The notes: generated by a model from the letters alone, not told the origin. A stretch of DNA of 64,000 nucleotides from Dickeya chrysanthemi NCPPB 402 (GCF_000406105.1 NZ_CM001974.1:984835-1048834), one strand, 5' to 3'. Counted from the first letter of the stretch, positions 34,408-43,805 are shown. Made by a program: numbers and translations.

Positions 34408-36096
34408 TCATCGGCGGGTTGCCGCCAGGGTGACCGGCATGTCGTAGCTTATCGGCCCGTCGCGATAGTTGGTGATGCTCAACCAGTCGGCCGGGTAACC
34501 GATGGGAATGGCGGGCGGGTTTTGCGGGCGCAGCGGCGGCGGATTGATATAACCATCGGAATATTTGGCGATCAGCCTATCCGCCAATGCCCACCAGCGG
34601 GCGAGTACCTCGTTGGCGTTCTGTTCGCACAGCCGGGCCAGTTGCGCCGCATCCGGCTGCTGCGCCATGGCGTTGTCCCACTGTGCCACGCGCGCGTCTT
34701 GCTGCGCTTCCAGCGTGTGCTGCAACGGCTGGATATCCACGTGGTACATCCGCTGATAATTGAGTCGGGCCCAGTTGGCAACGAAATCGAACGCCCACCA
34801 TGCCGCCCGGCGATCAAACTGCTGGGGATCGCCGCTCTGGTAGGCGGCGGGCAGGTCGGGGAGTTTGGCCGGGAAGGGGGCAAAACAGGTCGTGTAAGCC
34901 ACGTCCGGGCCAAACCAGACAATGCCGCGGGTCAGATCCGGCGCCGCGGGGCGGGTTTGCGCCACGTAGGTATAGCCCTGATAGAACACCGAAATGGCGC
35001 GCTCCCAGGCGCCGAACAGCGTACGGTCAGCGGAGACATTGTTCTGGTTGCCGTCGTAGGGGCCGACGTAGCGGTTGGGATCGCCATAGGGTCCGGCCGC
35101 GACGCCTTTGGTCAGGTCGAACGGGGTGCCTTCGTAGTGGTCGCGGTACAGCGCGAACAGGTCGCGAGCGACCAGCGGGGTTTTGGGGGTAACCGAGAAC
35201 GGGTAGTCGGTAGTGTAACTGCCGCCGTTCACCCACGGGCTGAGGCCGAGATCCGGATTGATGCGATCGAAGATGCGCCAGACGCGGCGCAGCGAATAGT
35301 AGGGGTGGTTGTATTCCCCCCAACTGACCGATTTCAGCCAGTCGACCGGGCCTTGTTCCGGCGTTGCCCAGCCGACTTTTTTCAACCCGGGCAGTAAGTT
35401 GTGGGAAAACAGCTGATCCGGCGAGTCCTGCCGGATTTCCCGGATCCGGAATTCGTTCGCCGCTACGAAGACGGTGCCGTCCGGGACGCGCTGCGCGACC
35501 CAGGCCGAGTGGTAGATTTCATCCGGCAGCGCGCACATTTCAAATACCCAGCCTTCGTTTTCATCCGCAACCAACAAGGTTTCACCGGTGGAGAAATAAC
35601 CGTATTCGTCAATCAACGCCCCCATCAATTCCACCGATTCCCGAGCGGTTTTGCAGCGTTCCAACGCAATGCGCGACAACTCGGCGCTGTAGAACAGGCG
35701 GCAGTGGGTGTTGTTTTCGGCGGCCTGCTGCATTGTGACGTGCGCCGGTTCGTACCTGGCACCGTTGGTGCATTCGCCGAACATTAGATTATGTTCGTTC
35801 ATGATGCCGTAGTTGCCGTCGAAGTAGGCGTAGGTGTGCTCAACCTGCGCAATAGTGCCGATTATCGGTGTTTCCGGCCAACCGGGCGTCTGGTAGCCGG
35901 CGCCCCGGTCCTGGCTGACGATGCGCGGATAGCTGACGTTGGTGCCGTCGATGATCCCGCGCAGGCTGCCCGGCGCATGATGCTGTGCCGGTACATGGAT
36001 AAAGCGCTGATCCGACAGTTCGTCATCGTCCGAATGGGTCACCATCGTGGAGCCATCGGCGGTGGCGCCGCGGGTGATAATCATTGTGGTACACAT
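34408..36096 (-). CDS. C69/U34-family peptidase
   Basis: A 562-residue member of peptidase family C69 (dipeptidase A/U34), N-terminal-nucleophile hydrolases. Cys2 in MCTTMIITRG would be the nucleophile after Met removal. Other family segments are DGSTMVTHSDDDE near 14-26, GNYGIMNEHNLMFGECTNGA near 95-114 and LLVADENEGWVFEM near 170. No signal peptide is seen, so it acts in the cytosol. Known members cleave dipeptides. It follows the PsiD-like decarboxylase gene after 98 bases on the same strand, so it may supply that enzyme's amino acid or act on an amide product. The substrate is unknown. Confidence 0.85.
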   Translation of the reverse strand: MCTTMIITRGATADGSTMVTHSDDDELSDQRFIHVPAQHHAPGSLRGIIDGTNVSYPRIVSQDRGAGYQTPGWPETPIIGTIAQVEHTYAYFDGNYGIMNEHNLMFGECTNGARYEPAHVTMQQAAENNTHCRLFYSAELSRIALERCKTARESVELMGALIDEYGYFSTGETLLVADENEGWVFEMCALPDEIYHSAWVAQRVPDGTVFVAANEFRIREIRQDSPDQLFSHNLLPGLKKVGWATPEQGPVDWLKSVSWGEYNHPYYSLRRVWRIFDRINPDLGLSPWVNGGSYTTDYPFSVTPKTPLVARDLFALYRDHYEGTPFDLTKGVAAGPYGDPNRYVGPYDGNQNNVSADRTLFGAWERAISVFYQGYTYVAQTRPAAPDLTRGIVWFGPDVAYTTCFAPFPAKLPDLPAAYQSGDPQQFDRRAAWWAFDFVANWARLNYQRMYHVDIQPLQHTLEAQQDARVAQWDNAMAQQPDAAQLARLCEQNANEVLARWWALADRLIAKYSDGYINPPPLRPQNPPAIPIGYPADWLSITNYRDGPISYDMPVTLAATRR

Positions 36097-36158
36097 GGTT
36101 TACCTGACCTTACTGAAGCCGATGCACGCAGGAGCGGGCGTCGGCCCGGGTTGATAAA

Positions 36159-36184
36159 CGGGCTCCGACCGTAGCCGGAGCCCG
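36159..36184 (-). terminator. GC-rich hairpin between decarboxylase and peptidase genes
   Basis: CGGGCTCCG pairs with CGGAGCCCG around an 8-base loop just after the decarboxylase stop. There is no long T-run; it may attenuate readthrough into the peptidase gene. Confidence 0.55.
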
Positions 36185-36194
36185 GAGCGGGCGC

Positions 36195-37619
36195 TTATTG
36201 GCCTTTGCTATCCAGCGCGGTGGCGATCACGCTGCCCAGCGGGACGGGATTTTTATCGTTGCGGTGACGGACGGCGTCGATAGCCCATTTTTCCAACGCC
36301 ACCCGATCTTTCTGGAAGATCATCATGTGAGTCGAGCCGCCGAATTCGAAGTGACCGATTTCGACGCCGCGAGTGATGCCGACCGGTTCGGCGCTCTCTT
36401 CAACGATAAAGGTGCTGGGTTCAATCACGCAGCTGGAGACTTCCACCATGCCGATGCAGATAAGCGCTACGTAGCCGCAGGTCTTGTGCTGGAAGATAAA
36501 CACCGCGCGCGCGGCCACATGGCCGAGGTACGGCTGCGACTCGGTGCCTTCCCAGGTGCCCTGATTTTCGCCCTGCCCGGGGCGCTGAGCGAAGTAAGTA
36601 CCCGGTTCAACCCAGGAACGCACCAGAAAACCGTCCAGCGGCGCGTTCCAGCGATGGTAATGGGTAGCGGAGAGGAAACCTTGATAGAGCTGCCCTCCCT
36701 CGAACAGTTTGGCCCATTGCCGCTGACCGCCGAACAGATCGAGCAGCGAATAGGGAATGTCTTTGACCCAGAACCGGCTCTCCAGTTGCAACTGGTCGGC
36801 ATAGCGCCACGGCGTGGTTTCACAGCCGATGTCTATCTGGGTATTCGGATCGCCCTGGAATGGGCGTGCGCCGGGGACGAACTGACGGATAAAGAAATCG
36901 TTCCAGCTGGCGAAACCGTAACCCGGCAGGTTGGGATCGTGCTGCATCTGGTTCCAGACGCCGGCCTGGTACGCGCCTTTGGAGATCCAGGAGCCGGGTT
37001 TTTCCGGCTGTGCGATATCGAGTTTGTCGAGCGAGGCGCTGCTTTTCAGGAAGCTGTTCCAGGCGTCCAGCACCTGACGGAACTGCTGGTTGAACGTCGC
37101 ATCGTGGAACAGCGCCACGCCTGCTTCTGTGCCCATTGCGACCGCCAGAAACGCATTCATCGGCGTCCCGACTTGTGCGGTGGTGTTGAACGACGGCGAG
37201 GTGGTGATGATTTCGTTGAGGATCTCGAAGAAGCTGTCGTAGCTGTCTATCCAGGTTGCGTCGCCATCGTCGCTGATCTCCTTACGGGTGGATTCGGGCA
37301 GCGAAGCCACATAAGCGTTGGATTGTTCGATCATGCTATTGAGCCACATACGGTAGACGCTATGGTTGGTGACCCAGTTTTTAAAGTTCTGGAGCACCGG
37401 CTGCATCGGCGTCAGGGTATTGGTCTGTTTTTTGTTGGCGATATGTTCGCGCAGTGGCATCAGGAATTTGGCGGTAGCCCATACCCGGTTGGGCACCCAA
37501 AATCCCATTTGGATCGGCCCGGCGTTATCCAGAGTCAGCAGGCTATGCCCGCTGCTTTCGTAATGTGGCGACTGCTCTGCTTCAGGTGTGCTTGCTGTGT
37601 GGCTTTTGGTGTGAGTCAT
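36195..37619 (-). CDS. PsiD-like pyruvoyl-dependent decarboxylase
   Basis: A 474-residue member of the phosphatidylserine decarboxylase superfamily. A PsiD-type N-terminal domain (about 40-200) precedes the decarboxylase core (about 230-460). The self-cleavage site is FGGSTH, with Ser429 becoming the pyruvoyl group. Shared segments with fungal PsiD, from memory, are WNDFFIRQF at 239-247, YHRWNAPLDG at 321-330 and GTYFAQ at 340-345. PsiD decarboxylates tryptophan and others act on phosphatidylserine, so the substrate here may be a free amino acid. There is no membrane anchor. The normal psd gene is elsewhere. It leads the group decarboxylase, C69 peptidase, eutE, eutR. Confidence 0.85.
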   Translation of the reverse strand: MTHTKSHTASTPEAEQSPHYESSGHSLLTLDNAGPIQMGFWVPNRVWATAKFLMPLREHIANKKQTNTLTPMQPVLQNFKNWVTNHSVYRMWLNSMIEQSNAYVASLPESTRKEISDDGDATWIDSYDSFFEILNEIITTSPSFNTTAQVGTPMNAFLAVAMGTEAGVALFHDATFNQQFRQVLDAWNSFLKSSASLDKLDIAQPEKPGSWISKGAYQAGVWNQMQHDPNLPGYGFASWNDFFIRQFVPGARPFQGDPNTQIDIGCETTPWRYADQLQLESRFWVKDIPYSLLDLFGGQRQWAKLFEGGQLYQGFLSATHYHRWNAPLDGFLVRSWVEPGTYFAQRPGQGENQGTWEGTESQPYLGHVAARAVFIFQHKTCGYVALICIGMVEVSSCVIEPSTFIVEESAEPVGITRGVEIGHFEFGGSTHMMIFQKDRVALEKWAIDAVRHRNDKNPVPLGSVIATALDSKGQ

Positions 37620-37805
37620 AGCATTTCCTCTCGATAGAACGTGTCAATCTCGAACCATGAATGTGTCGCCACCCGGAAAAGACCGTTGCACAGGCTAACT
37701 GCCGTGCTGACGGTAGCCTCGTCTCGTTATGTTCGAACAACGTACAACCTGGTGGTGTGAAGAAAGGAAAGCGAAGGGTGGCAAGGGGGAAAAGCGCTGT
37801 GGGTA
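37620..37805. other. Upstream region of decarboxylase gene
   Basis: Short gene-free segment that should hold the decarboxylase promoter on the minus strand. GAGGAAATGCT ahead of the start at 37619 gives a good ribosome-binding site. Confidence 0.45.
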
Positions 37806-37931
37806 TATACCCTAAATAATTCAAGTTGCAGGAAGGCGGCAACAGAGCGAATCCCCAGGAGCTTACTCAAGTAAGTGACCGGGGTGAGCGAGGGCAGCCA
37901 ACGCACCTGCAACTTGAAGTATGACGGGTAT
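37806..37931 (-). repeat. ERIC element, 126 bp, reverse orientation
   Basis: TATACCC...GGGTAT ends, with the standard ERIC core AAGTAAGTGACCGGGGTGAGCG on the plus strand. It is the reverse orientation of the copy at 27645-27770 and of the same length. It lies between the yjfF stop and the decarboxylase promoter region. Confidence 0.9.
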
Positions 37932-38030
37932 GATATCGGGTCGTTGCCCGATGACAACATGCGCTATCCCTGTATTCAAACATAGGCGTATTCCCGCCGA
38001 TGGCAAGTTTGCCGCCGGCGGGCGCTGCCG

Positions 38031-39023
38031 TTATCCGTGCGGGGCGATACGGCGCACCGGCGCATTCTGGCGGTTTTCCCACAGCGCGGTCAGGCCGCGT
38101 TGCAGGGCGATGAACACAAACAACAACACGCCGATGGCGATCTTGGTCCACCAGGAACTCAGCGTGCCGTCGAAATTGATATAGGTCTGGATCAGCCCCT
38201 GAATCGCCACGCCGAACAGCGTGCCGAGCACGGTACCGACGCCGCCGCTCAGCAGCGTACCGCCGATCACCACCGAGGCGATGGCATCCAGCTCGACGCC
38301 GACCCCAGCCAGCGCATACCCCGCCGAGGTATAAATGGAAAATACGATCCCGGCGAGGGTCGCCAGCCCGGTGGACAGCATATAAATGCGAAGGGTGGTG
38401 CTGCGGGTGGAAATGCCCATCAGATTGGCGGAGGTGCTGTTGCCGCCGATGGCGTAAACCTGATTGCCGAAGCGGGTATGGCGTGCCAGCACGATGCCGA
38501 CGGCGACCACCATTAGCATCAGCAGCCCCATGGCGCTAAGCCGACCGCCGCCGGGGATGGTCCACGCCAGGCTGGAGAGCGTTTCATAGATCGGGTGGTT
38601 GATCGGCAGCGATTCTTTCGACACCAGATAACTGGCGCCGCGCAGAAAGAACATCCCCGCCAGCGTGATAATAAACGCCGGGATTTTTAACGCATCGATG
38701 AGTAGCCCCATGAACGCACCAAAAGCGCATCCCATCACTAAAATCAGCGGGAACGCCACCAGCGGCGACAGCCCCCACACGCCGATAGCTTTGGCGAGAA
38801 ACACGCCGGTGAAGGCGATCACCGACCCGACGGACAGGTCGATACCGCCGGAGAGGATCACAAAGGTCATGCCGACGGCGATGATGCCAAGAAAGGCGTT
38901 ATCGGTAAGAATGTTGCAAATCACCCGGGTGGAGGCAAAGCCCGGAAATTGCGTCAGGCAGTACAGGTAACCCAGCACGAACACCGCCAGTGTGATCATC
39001 AGCGGCAGATTACGCTTTATCAT
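38031..39023 (-). CDS. yjfF: YjfF, galactofuranose ABC transporter permease
   Basis: A 330-residue inner-membrane permease of the sugar ABC class (RbsC type), nearly colinear with E. coli YjfF. Landmarks are TDNAFLGIIAVGMTFVILSGGIDLSVGS near 41-68, GISTRSTTLRIYMLSTGLATLAG near 200-222 and GVGTVLGTLFGVAIQGLIQTYINFDGTLSSWW near 268-300. With YtfT it forms the membrane channel of the galactofuranose importer. The gene overlaps the end of ytfT by 14 bases and is last in the operon. Confidence 0.93.
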   Translation of the reverse strand: MIKRNLPLMITLAVFVLGYLYCLTQFPGFASTRVICNILTDNAFLGIIAVGMTFVILSGGIDLSVGSVIAFTGVFLAKAIGVWGLSPLVAFPLILVMGCAFGAFMGLLIDALKIPAFIITLAGMFFLRGASYLVSKESLPINHPIYETLSSLAWTIPGGGRLSAMGLLMLMVVAVGIVLARHTRFGNQVYAIGGNSTSANLMGISTRSTTLRIYMLSTGLATLAGIVFSIYTSAGYALAGVGVELDAIASVVIGGTLLSGGVGTVLGTLFGVAIQGLIQTYINFDGTLSSWWTKIAIGVLLFVFIALQRGLTALWENRQNAPVRRIAPHG

Positions 39024-40047
39024 GATGGCCAGCTCCTTTCAGCAAGGTCATGAAACGCGGCGACTGGACGATCAAGACGCACAGCACCACGATAGCTTTC
39101 ACTACCTGATTCAGCTCCGGCGGAAAGCCGGACAGTAGAATGCCGGTGTTCATGCCCTGAATAATCAGCGCACCCACCACCGACAGCGCCAGATTGAAGC
39201 GCCCGCCCATCAGCGAGCCGCCACCGATCACCACCGCGAGAATGGCGTCCAACTCCAGCCACAGACCGGCGTTGTTGGCGTCGGCTCCGCGGATATCGGC
39301 GGTGACGATCACCCCGGCGATGGCGGCACACAGCCCGCTCAGCATGTAAGTCATCGTGACCATGGCGCGGGTGCTGACCCCGGCGTTTTTCGCCGCCCGA
39401 ATATTGATACCCACCGATTCGATGAACAATCCCAGCGCGGTGCGCCGCACCAGCAGCCAGAACAGAATCAAGGTGACCAACGCGATGATGATAGGCGTTG
39501 GAAACCAGAACAGCGCACCGCTGCCGAGCCAGGCCAGCGGTGGTGAGTTGAACGTGACGATCTGCCCGGCGGTGATCAACTGAGCGATACCACGCCCGGC
39601 CACCATCAGGATCAAGGTCGCGACGAACGGCTGGATCTTCAGAACCGCCACCAGAATACCGTTCCACAGCCCGGCCAGCATACCGACGCCGAGTGCGGCC
39701 AGCAGCACTATCCCCAGACTGTAGCCCTGCACGGTGAGCGACGCCGCCACCGCGCCGGCGATCGCCATAATGGCGCCGACCGACAGGTCAATCCCACCGG
39801 TGGCGATCACCAGCGTCATGCCGATCGCCAGCAACGCCACCGGCGCTGCCCGGTTGAGAATATCGATGGGGCTGCCGAACAGGCGGCCATCCTGCACCAC
39901 GATTTGGAAAAAGTGGCTGGCGACCAGGCTGTCTACCAGCAACACCAGCACCAGCGCGGCAATCTGCGGCGTACCTTGTGATAACCGCAGCGCCGGCCAG
40001 CGAAACGGGCGCTTATCGGAGCCCGGCTTGATCAGTGATCGAGGCAT
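39010..40047 (-). CDS. ytfT: YtfT, galactofuranose ABC transporter permease
   Basis: A 345-residue permease like E. coli YtfT. Landmarks are LVASHFFQIVVQDGRLFGSPIDILNRAAPVALLAIGMTL in the first quarter, GGIDLSVGAIMAIAG, QPFVATLILMVAGRG and DIRGADANNAGLWLELDAILAVVIGGGSLMGGRFNL. The start is set at 40047 because AAGGAGGG is too close to the upstream ATG at 40053. It overlaps yjfF. Confidence 0.92.
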   Translation of the reverse strand: MPRSLIKPGSDKRPFRWPALRLSQGTPQIAALVLVLLVDSLVASHFFQIVVQDGRLFGSPIDILNRAAPVALLAIGMTLVIATGGIDLSVGAIMAIAGAVAASLTVQGYSLGIVLLAALGVGMLAGLWNGILVAVLKIQPFVATLILMVAGRGIAQLITAGQIVTFNSPPLAWLGSGALFWFPTPIIIALVTLILFWLLVRRTALGLFIESVGINIRAAKNAGVSTRAMVTMTYMLSGLCAAIAGVIVTADIRGADANNAGLWLELDAILAVVIGGGSLMGGRFNLALSVVGALIIQGMNTGILLSGFPPELNQVVKAIVVLCVLIVQSPRFMTLLKGAGHHDKA

Positions 40048-40060
40048 CACCATGCCCTCC

Positions 40061-41563
40061 TTATGCCGCGATGGCATTCATGATGGCGGAAACGGATAGC
40101 TGGTCGAGCGGGATTTCCGCCACCTGCTGCCGGTCACGCATAATCAGCACCCGGTCGGCGTACCCCACCAATTCCTCCAGTTCGGATGAGATCACCAGCA
40201 GCGCCAGCCCGTTGGCGCACAGGCTTTCGATCAACCGGATGATTTCGGCGTGGGCGCCGACGTCGATGCCGCGCGTCGGTTCATCGAGGATCAGGAATTG
40301 CGGTTTGGTCAGCAGCCAGCGAGATAGCAGCACTTTCTGTTGATTGCCGCCGGACAGTAATTCGATGGGTTGCTCGGTACCCGGCGTGCGGATGCCAAGC
40401 TGGCGGATGAACCGCTCGGCGATGGCTATCTGTTCCCGGCGCGGGATCGGCCGTAGCCAGCCGCGCTGCGCCTGCAACGCCAGAATAATATTTTCCCGCA
40501 CCGAGGCGGCGGCGATGATGCCGTCGGTTTTGCGATCTTCCGGGCAAAAACCGATGCCAAGGCAGGAAGCCTGATGTGGCGATCGCAGCGTCTGTGGTTT
40601 TCCCTTGATCACCGCTTCGCCGCGATCGGCCGGTTTGATGCCGAAGATCACTTCGGCGGTTTCCGTGCGCCCGGATCCCAGCAACCCGGCGAGGCCGACG
40701 ATTTCACCCGGTCGTACCGCCAGTTCAAACGGTTCAATCACGCCTTTTTTGCCGTAGCCTGTGAATTCCACCACTGGCTTGTCGCTCAGCAGCGTGCGCC
40801 CGGCGCGTTGCAGCGCGTTTTGTTCCAGTTCGCGCCCCAGCATCATTTTCACCAGTTCTATTTGCAGCAGTGAGGCGGTATCGCGGGTGCCGACGAACGC
40901 GCCGTTGCGCAGCACGGTGATGCGGTCGGTCACCTGATAAACCTGGTCGAGAAAATGGGTGACGAAGATCAGGCTGACGCCCTGATCGCGCAACTGACGC
41001 ATCAGGGTGAACAGCATCTCCACTTCCTGCGTGTCGAGGCTGGCGGTGGGCTCATCAAGGATCAATACCTTGGCGGAAAGATCGATGGTGCGGCAGATGG
41101 CGACGATTTGCTGCATTGCGACCGAAAAGCGGTTCAGCGGTTCGCGTACATCCAGTTCGAAACCGTAGGAAGACATCAGCGCCGCCGCGCGTTTTTCCAT
41201 CTCGGCGCGTTGCAATAATCCGAAGCGCCGGGGTTCGCGGCCGATAAACAGGTTATCCGCCACCGACAAATTGGGCAGCAGATTCACTTCCTGATACACC
41301 GTGCCGATCCCCAGTTGCTGGGCGTGAGCGGTATTTTTCGGCGAGATAGACTGTCCTTCAAGGTAAATCGCGCCGGCATCCCGTTGATACACCCCAGTGA
41401 GCGTTTTGATCAATGTGGATTTCCCTGCGCCGTTTTCCCCCAGCAACGCCATGATTTCACCACGCCGCAGGCTGAAATCGACGTTGTCGAGCGCTTTTAC
41501 GCCGGGAAAAAATTTGCTCAGCCCTTCCGTACGCAGGATCTCCTGGTTATCGAAATCGTTCAT
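40061..41563 (-). CDS. ytfR: YtfR, galactofuranose ABC transporter ATPase
   Basis: A 500-residue tandem ABC ATPase of the monosaccharide-importer type. The first domain has Walker A GENGAGKST near 42-50 and Walker B VLILDEPTASLD. The second domain keeps the signature LSGGNQQKV and LILDEPTRGIDVGA, with a degenerate Walker A (GLLGSGRTE), normal for this class. The start is the ATG at 41563 behind GAGGGAG, 12 codons inside the longest frame. It follows ytfQ. Confidence 0.93.
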   Translation of the reverse strand: MNDFDNQEILRTEGLSKFFPGVKALDNVDFSLRRGEIMALLGENGAGKSTLIKTLTGVYQRDAGAIYLEGQSISPKNTAHAQQLGIGTVYQEVNLLPNLSVADNLFIGREPRRFGLLQRAEMEKRAAALMSSYGFELDVREPLNRFSVAMQQIVAICRTIDLSAKVLILDEPTASLDTQEVEMLFTLMRQLRDQGVSLIFVTHFLDQVYQVTDRITVLRNGAFVGTRDTASLLQIELVKMMLGRELEQNALQRAGRTLLSDKPVVEFTGYGKKGVIEPFELAVRPGEIVGLAGLLGSGRTETAEVIFGIKPADRGEAVIKGKPQTLRSPHQASCLGIGFCPEDRKTDGIIAAASVRENIILALQAQRGWLRPIPRREQIAIAERFIRQLGIRTPGTEQPIELLSGGNQQKVLLSRWLLTKPQFLILDEPTRGIDVGAHAEIIRLIESLCANGLALLVISSELEELVGYADRVLIMRDRQQVAEIPLDQLSVSAIMNAIAA

Positions 41564-41639
41564 GGGATTCTCCCTCACAAAACCGGCGATGTCCTCCATC
41601 CTGCCGTCGCGGTGGCAGGACGGAGATGACGATAAACGA

Positions 41640-42596
41640 TCAATATCCCATGTTCTTTTTCTTATCGAGCTCGGTCTGTGCGCTGTCAGGTTTGAACAGG
41701 GTGGACGGCGTCAGAATCAGTTTGGGCGGCAATGTACCCTCCTTTTTATATTTTTCCAGCGCGTCAAACGCCGGTCCTGCCATATTGGGCGTCAGTTCGA
41801 CCGAGACATTAGCTTCGCCCGCCAGCATGGCGCGAAAAATATCCGGTACGCCGTCAATCGAACCGGTCAGAATATCTTTTCCCGGTTTTAACCCGGCTTC
41901 CTTAATAGCCTGAATAGCACCGATCACCATATCGTCGTTATGGGCGAAAACCATGCAGATATTCTTGCCGTTATTTTCTGACTTAATAAAACTTTCCATT
42001 ACCTGCTTGCCGCCGCTACGGGTAAAGTCGCCGGACTGGGAACGGATAATTTTAATATTGGGTGTTTTGGCGATAGCGTTTTCAAAGCCTTTTTTACGGT
42101 CAATGGCGACGCTGGCGCCGACGGTGCCTTCTAACTGCACGACATTACAGTTTTTACCGTTTTCATTGTTAATCAGCCACTCGCCAATTAATGCCCCTTC
42201 CTTGATATTGTCGGCACGTACGGTGGTGAGATACAGCGAGTCATCTTTGACGTCGATACCGCGGTCCAGCAGGATCACCGGGATTTTGGCTTCTTTGGCT
42301 TCTTTCAGCACCGGCTCCCAGCCGGTCGCCACGACGGGGGCAATGAAAATAGCATCCACCCCTTGTGCGATAAAGGAACGTACCGCCTTGATCTGGTTTT
42401 CCTGTTTTTGCTGAGCATCGGCTATTTTCAGGTTAATACCGCGCGCTTTTGCCTGTTCTTTCGCGACTGTGGTTTCCGCCGCGCGCCAGCCTGATTCCGA
42501 GCCGACTTGAGAAAATCCCACCGTTAACGGCGCGGCCAGCGCGACCGATGACAAGGACGCACACACAGCTGAAGCTAACATGACGCGTTTCCACAT
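41640..42596 (-). CDS. ytfQ: YtfQ, galactofuranose-binding periplasmic protein
   Basis: A 318-residue periplasmic sugar-binding protein (type I fold). A signal peptide covers about 1-21, with cleavage after ALA in SSVALAAPLT. The mature start PLTVGFSQVGSESGWRAAET and the loops DRGIDVKDDSLYLTTVRADN and FAHNDDMVIGAIQAIKEAG match YtfQ, which binds galactofuranose in E. coli. The ATG at 42596 follows AGAGGAC. It is the first gene of the importer operon. Confidence 0.93.
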   Translation of the reverse strand: MWKRVMLASAVCASLSSVALAAPLTVGFSQVGSESGWRAAETTVAKEQAKARGINLKIADAQQKQENQIKAVRSFIAQGVDAIFIAPVVATGWEPVLKEAKEAKIPVILLDRGIDVKDDSLYLTTVRADNIKEGALIGEWLINNENGKNCNVVQLEGTVGASVAIDRKKGFENAIAKTPNIKIIRSQSGDFTRSGGKQVMESFIKSENNGKNICMVFAHNDDMVIGAIQAIKEAGLKPGKDILTGSIDGVPDIFRAMLAGEANVSVELTPNMAGPAFDALEKYKKEGTLPPKLILTPSTLFKPDSAQTELDKKKNMGY

Positions 42597-43161
42597 AAAA
42601 GTGTCCTCTCTGGTTATCATTGGCTATCGGTTTTTCATTCTTGGGGACAACGGTATTATTCGGTATTCAGGATTGCCCCGATCCTGGGGTACGACAGGCG
42701 GGGGGATTTTTCCTCTGCTAAACGCTCATAACAAAACAGTAGTTTTTGCCGCGGGAAGAGGGTCAGGGCGTATTCGCTGATCTTATGGATAAAATAGCCG
42801 TCAGCGAAGAATCTGTGACCCCACGCAAATATTGTTTTAGGTCATTTTTTCACAACGGGAGAGGACGGCCTGGCTTTCTATTAACGACGTCATTTTTTTA
42901 ATAATTGGATTGATTAAGACTGAAGAAATATAACGACCATCGGCTTATTTTTCGATGGTCTGTTTTATTTTTCAGGAATGCATCCGGAATATGGATATTT
43001 AAGGTGTCCCTGATGGTCCGTTCCAGCATCAGGTAAAGCATACGTCATACGAATAGTGTATTTTTCTTGTATCTGCTGACAATAAATATAGGTTTTTATT
43101 ATTATCAATAAAATTCATTACACTATTTTTATATATGCTCGCGTATAATTCCCTTCGTGAC
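42597..43161. other. 565-bp promoter region upstream of ytfQ
   Basis: No gene is supported. It should hold the ytfQ promoter on the minus strand at its left end. The right part, about 43040-43140, is strongly AT-rich. No clear operator was picked out. Confidence 0.45.
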
Positions 43162-43355
43162 TATACCCGTCATACTTCAAGTTGCAGGTTCGTTGGCTTT
43201 CCTCGCTCACCCCAGTCACTTACTGATGTAAGCTCCCGGGGATTCACTGCGTCGCCGCGTTACAAGGCTCAATGAGCCTTGCCCTGACGGGCCAACGCTT
43301 TGCGTTGTTCAACACGCGAGCGTGTTGTCCTGCAACTCGAATTATTTTGGGTATA
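43162..43355 (+). repeat. Long ERIC element, 194 bp
   Basis: An ERIC element with the usual ends and core (ATGTAAGCTCCCGGGGATTC) but about 68 extra bases inserted between GCGTCGCCGC and CCTGCAACTCG, roughly 43260-43328. The insert contains the small inverted repeats AAGGCTCA/TGAGCCTT and AACACGCG/CGCGTGTT. Long ERIC forms with insertions at fixed points are known in enterobacteria. Confidence 0.88.
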
Positions 43356-43637
43356 AAGGTGATTAGGTTTTTAAAAACAAGTGGTTATTGTTTTTTGTGG
43401 TGTACATCAGGATGTGGCTCACTGAAAGTGGTGGTTGGGAGAGGCGAGAGTAGGGTTGTTTTGGGGCTTTCGTCCTGGTCCGATTTTTTAATGTTCAATA
43501 AAACGTTAATGTTTGCTTAACTTTCGGACGATAAAATCTGCATGTAATGAGTGAATGTCTGATTGTGTGAATGTCTGATCGTATGAATGTGCGGTGGAAC
43601 CATGAGGTTGCTTTACATGTTGACGTAGGAGGTTGTT

Positions 43638-43733
43638 ATGTTCGAACAGATTACTGTGTATTTGGCGATTCTGGCCGTGATTGTTGTACCGGGATTTCTG
43701 GCCGCATTTCTAAGCCCCAAATGGGATGACTGA
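43638..43733 (+). CDS. mgtS: MgtS membrane micropeptide
   Basis: A 31-residue peptide behind a strong TAGGAGG site. One transmembrane helix covers about 5-25. The C-terminal end GFLAAFLSPKWDD closely matches the end of E. coli MgtS (GFLAAYFSHKWDD), which has the same length. MgtS binds and protects the Mg2+ importer MgtA and raises internal Mg2+ under low-magnesium stress. It is a monocistronic unit with its own terminator. The 280-base leader may carry regulation, but I could not place a PhoP box with confidence. Confidence 0.88.
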   Translation: MFEQITVYLAILAVIVVPGFLAAFLSPKWDD

Positions 43734-43758
43734 ATCCATGCTAACCCAGTCTGATATC

Positions 43759-43805
43759 ACACGCCCCGCCTGAATATCATGGCTTCATGCGGGGCGTGTC
43801 GTTTT
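43759..43805 (+). terminator. Terminator of mgtS
   Basis: ACACGCCCCGC pairs with GCGGGGCGTGT, a perfect 11-bp stem with a 19-base loop, followed by CGTTTT. It also lies near the end of the convergent ankyrin gene and could serve both. Confidence 0.85.

Noticed and set aside
34318..35397. Plus-strand frame of 359 codons opposite the C69 peptidase
   Set aside because: Arg/Gly/Val-rich shadow of a well supported peptidase gene.
36198..37637. Plus-strand frame of 479 codons opposite the decarboxylase
   Set aside because: The minus strand encodes a recognisable pyruvoyl decarboxylase with all key residues. The opposite frame has no start site or known motif.
43505..43521. PhoP box ahead of mgtS
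   Set aside because: GTTAA/TTAAC forms an inverted repeat, not the spaced direct repeat expected for PhoP.
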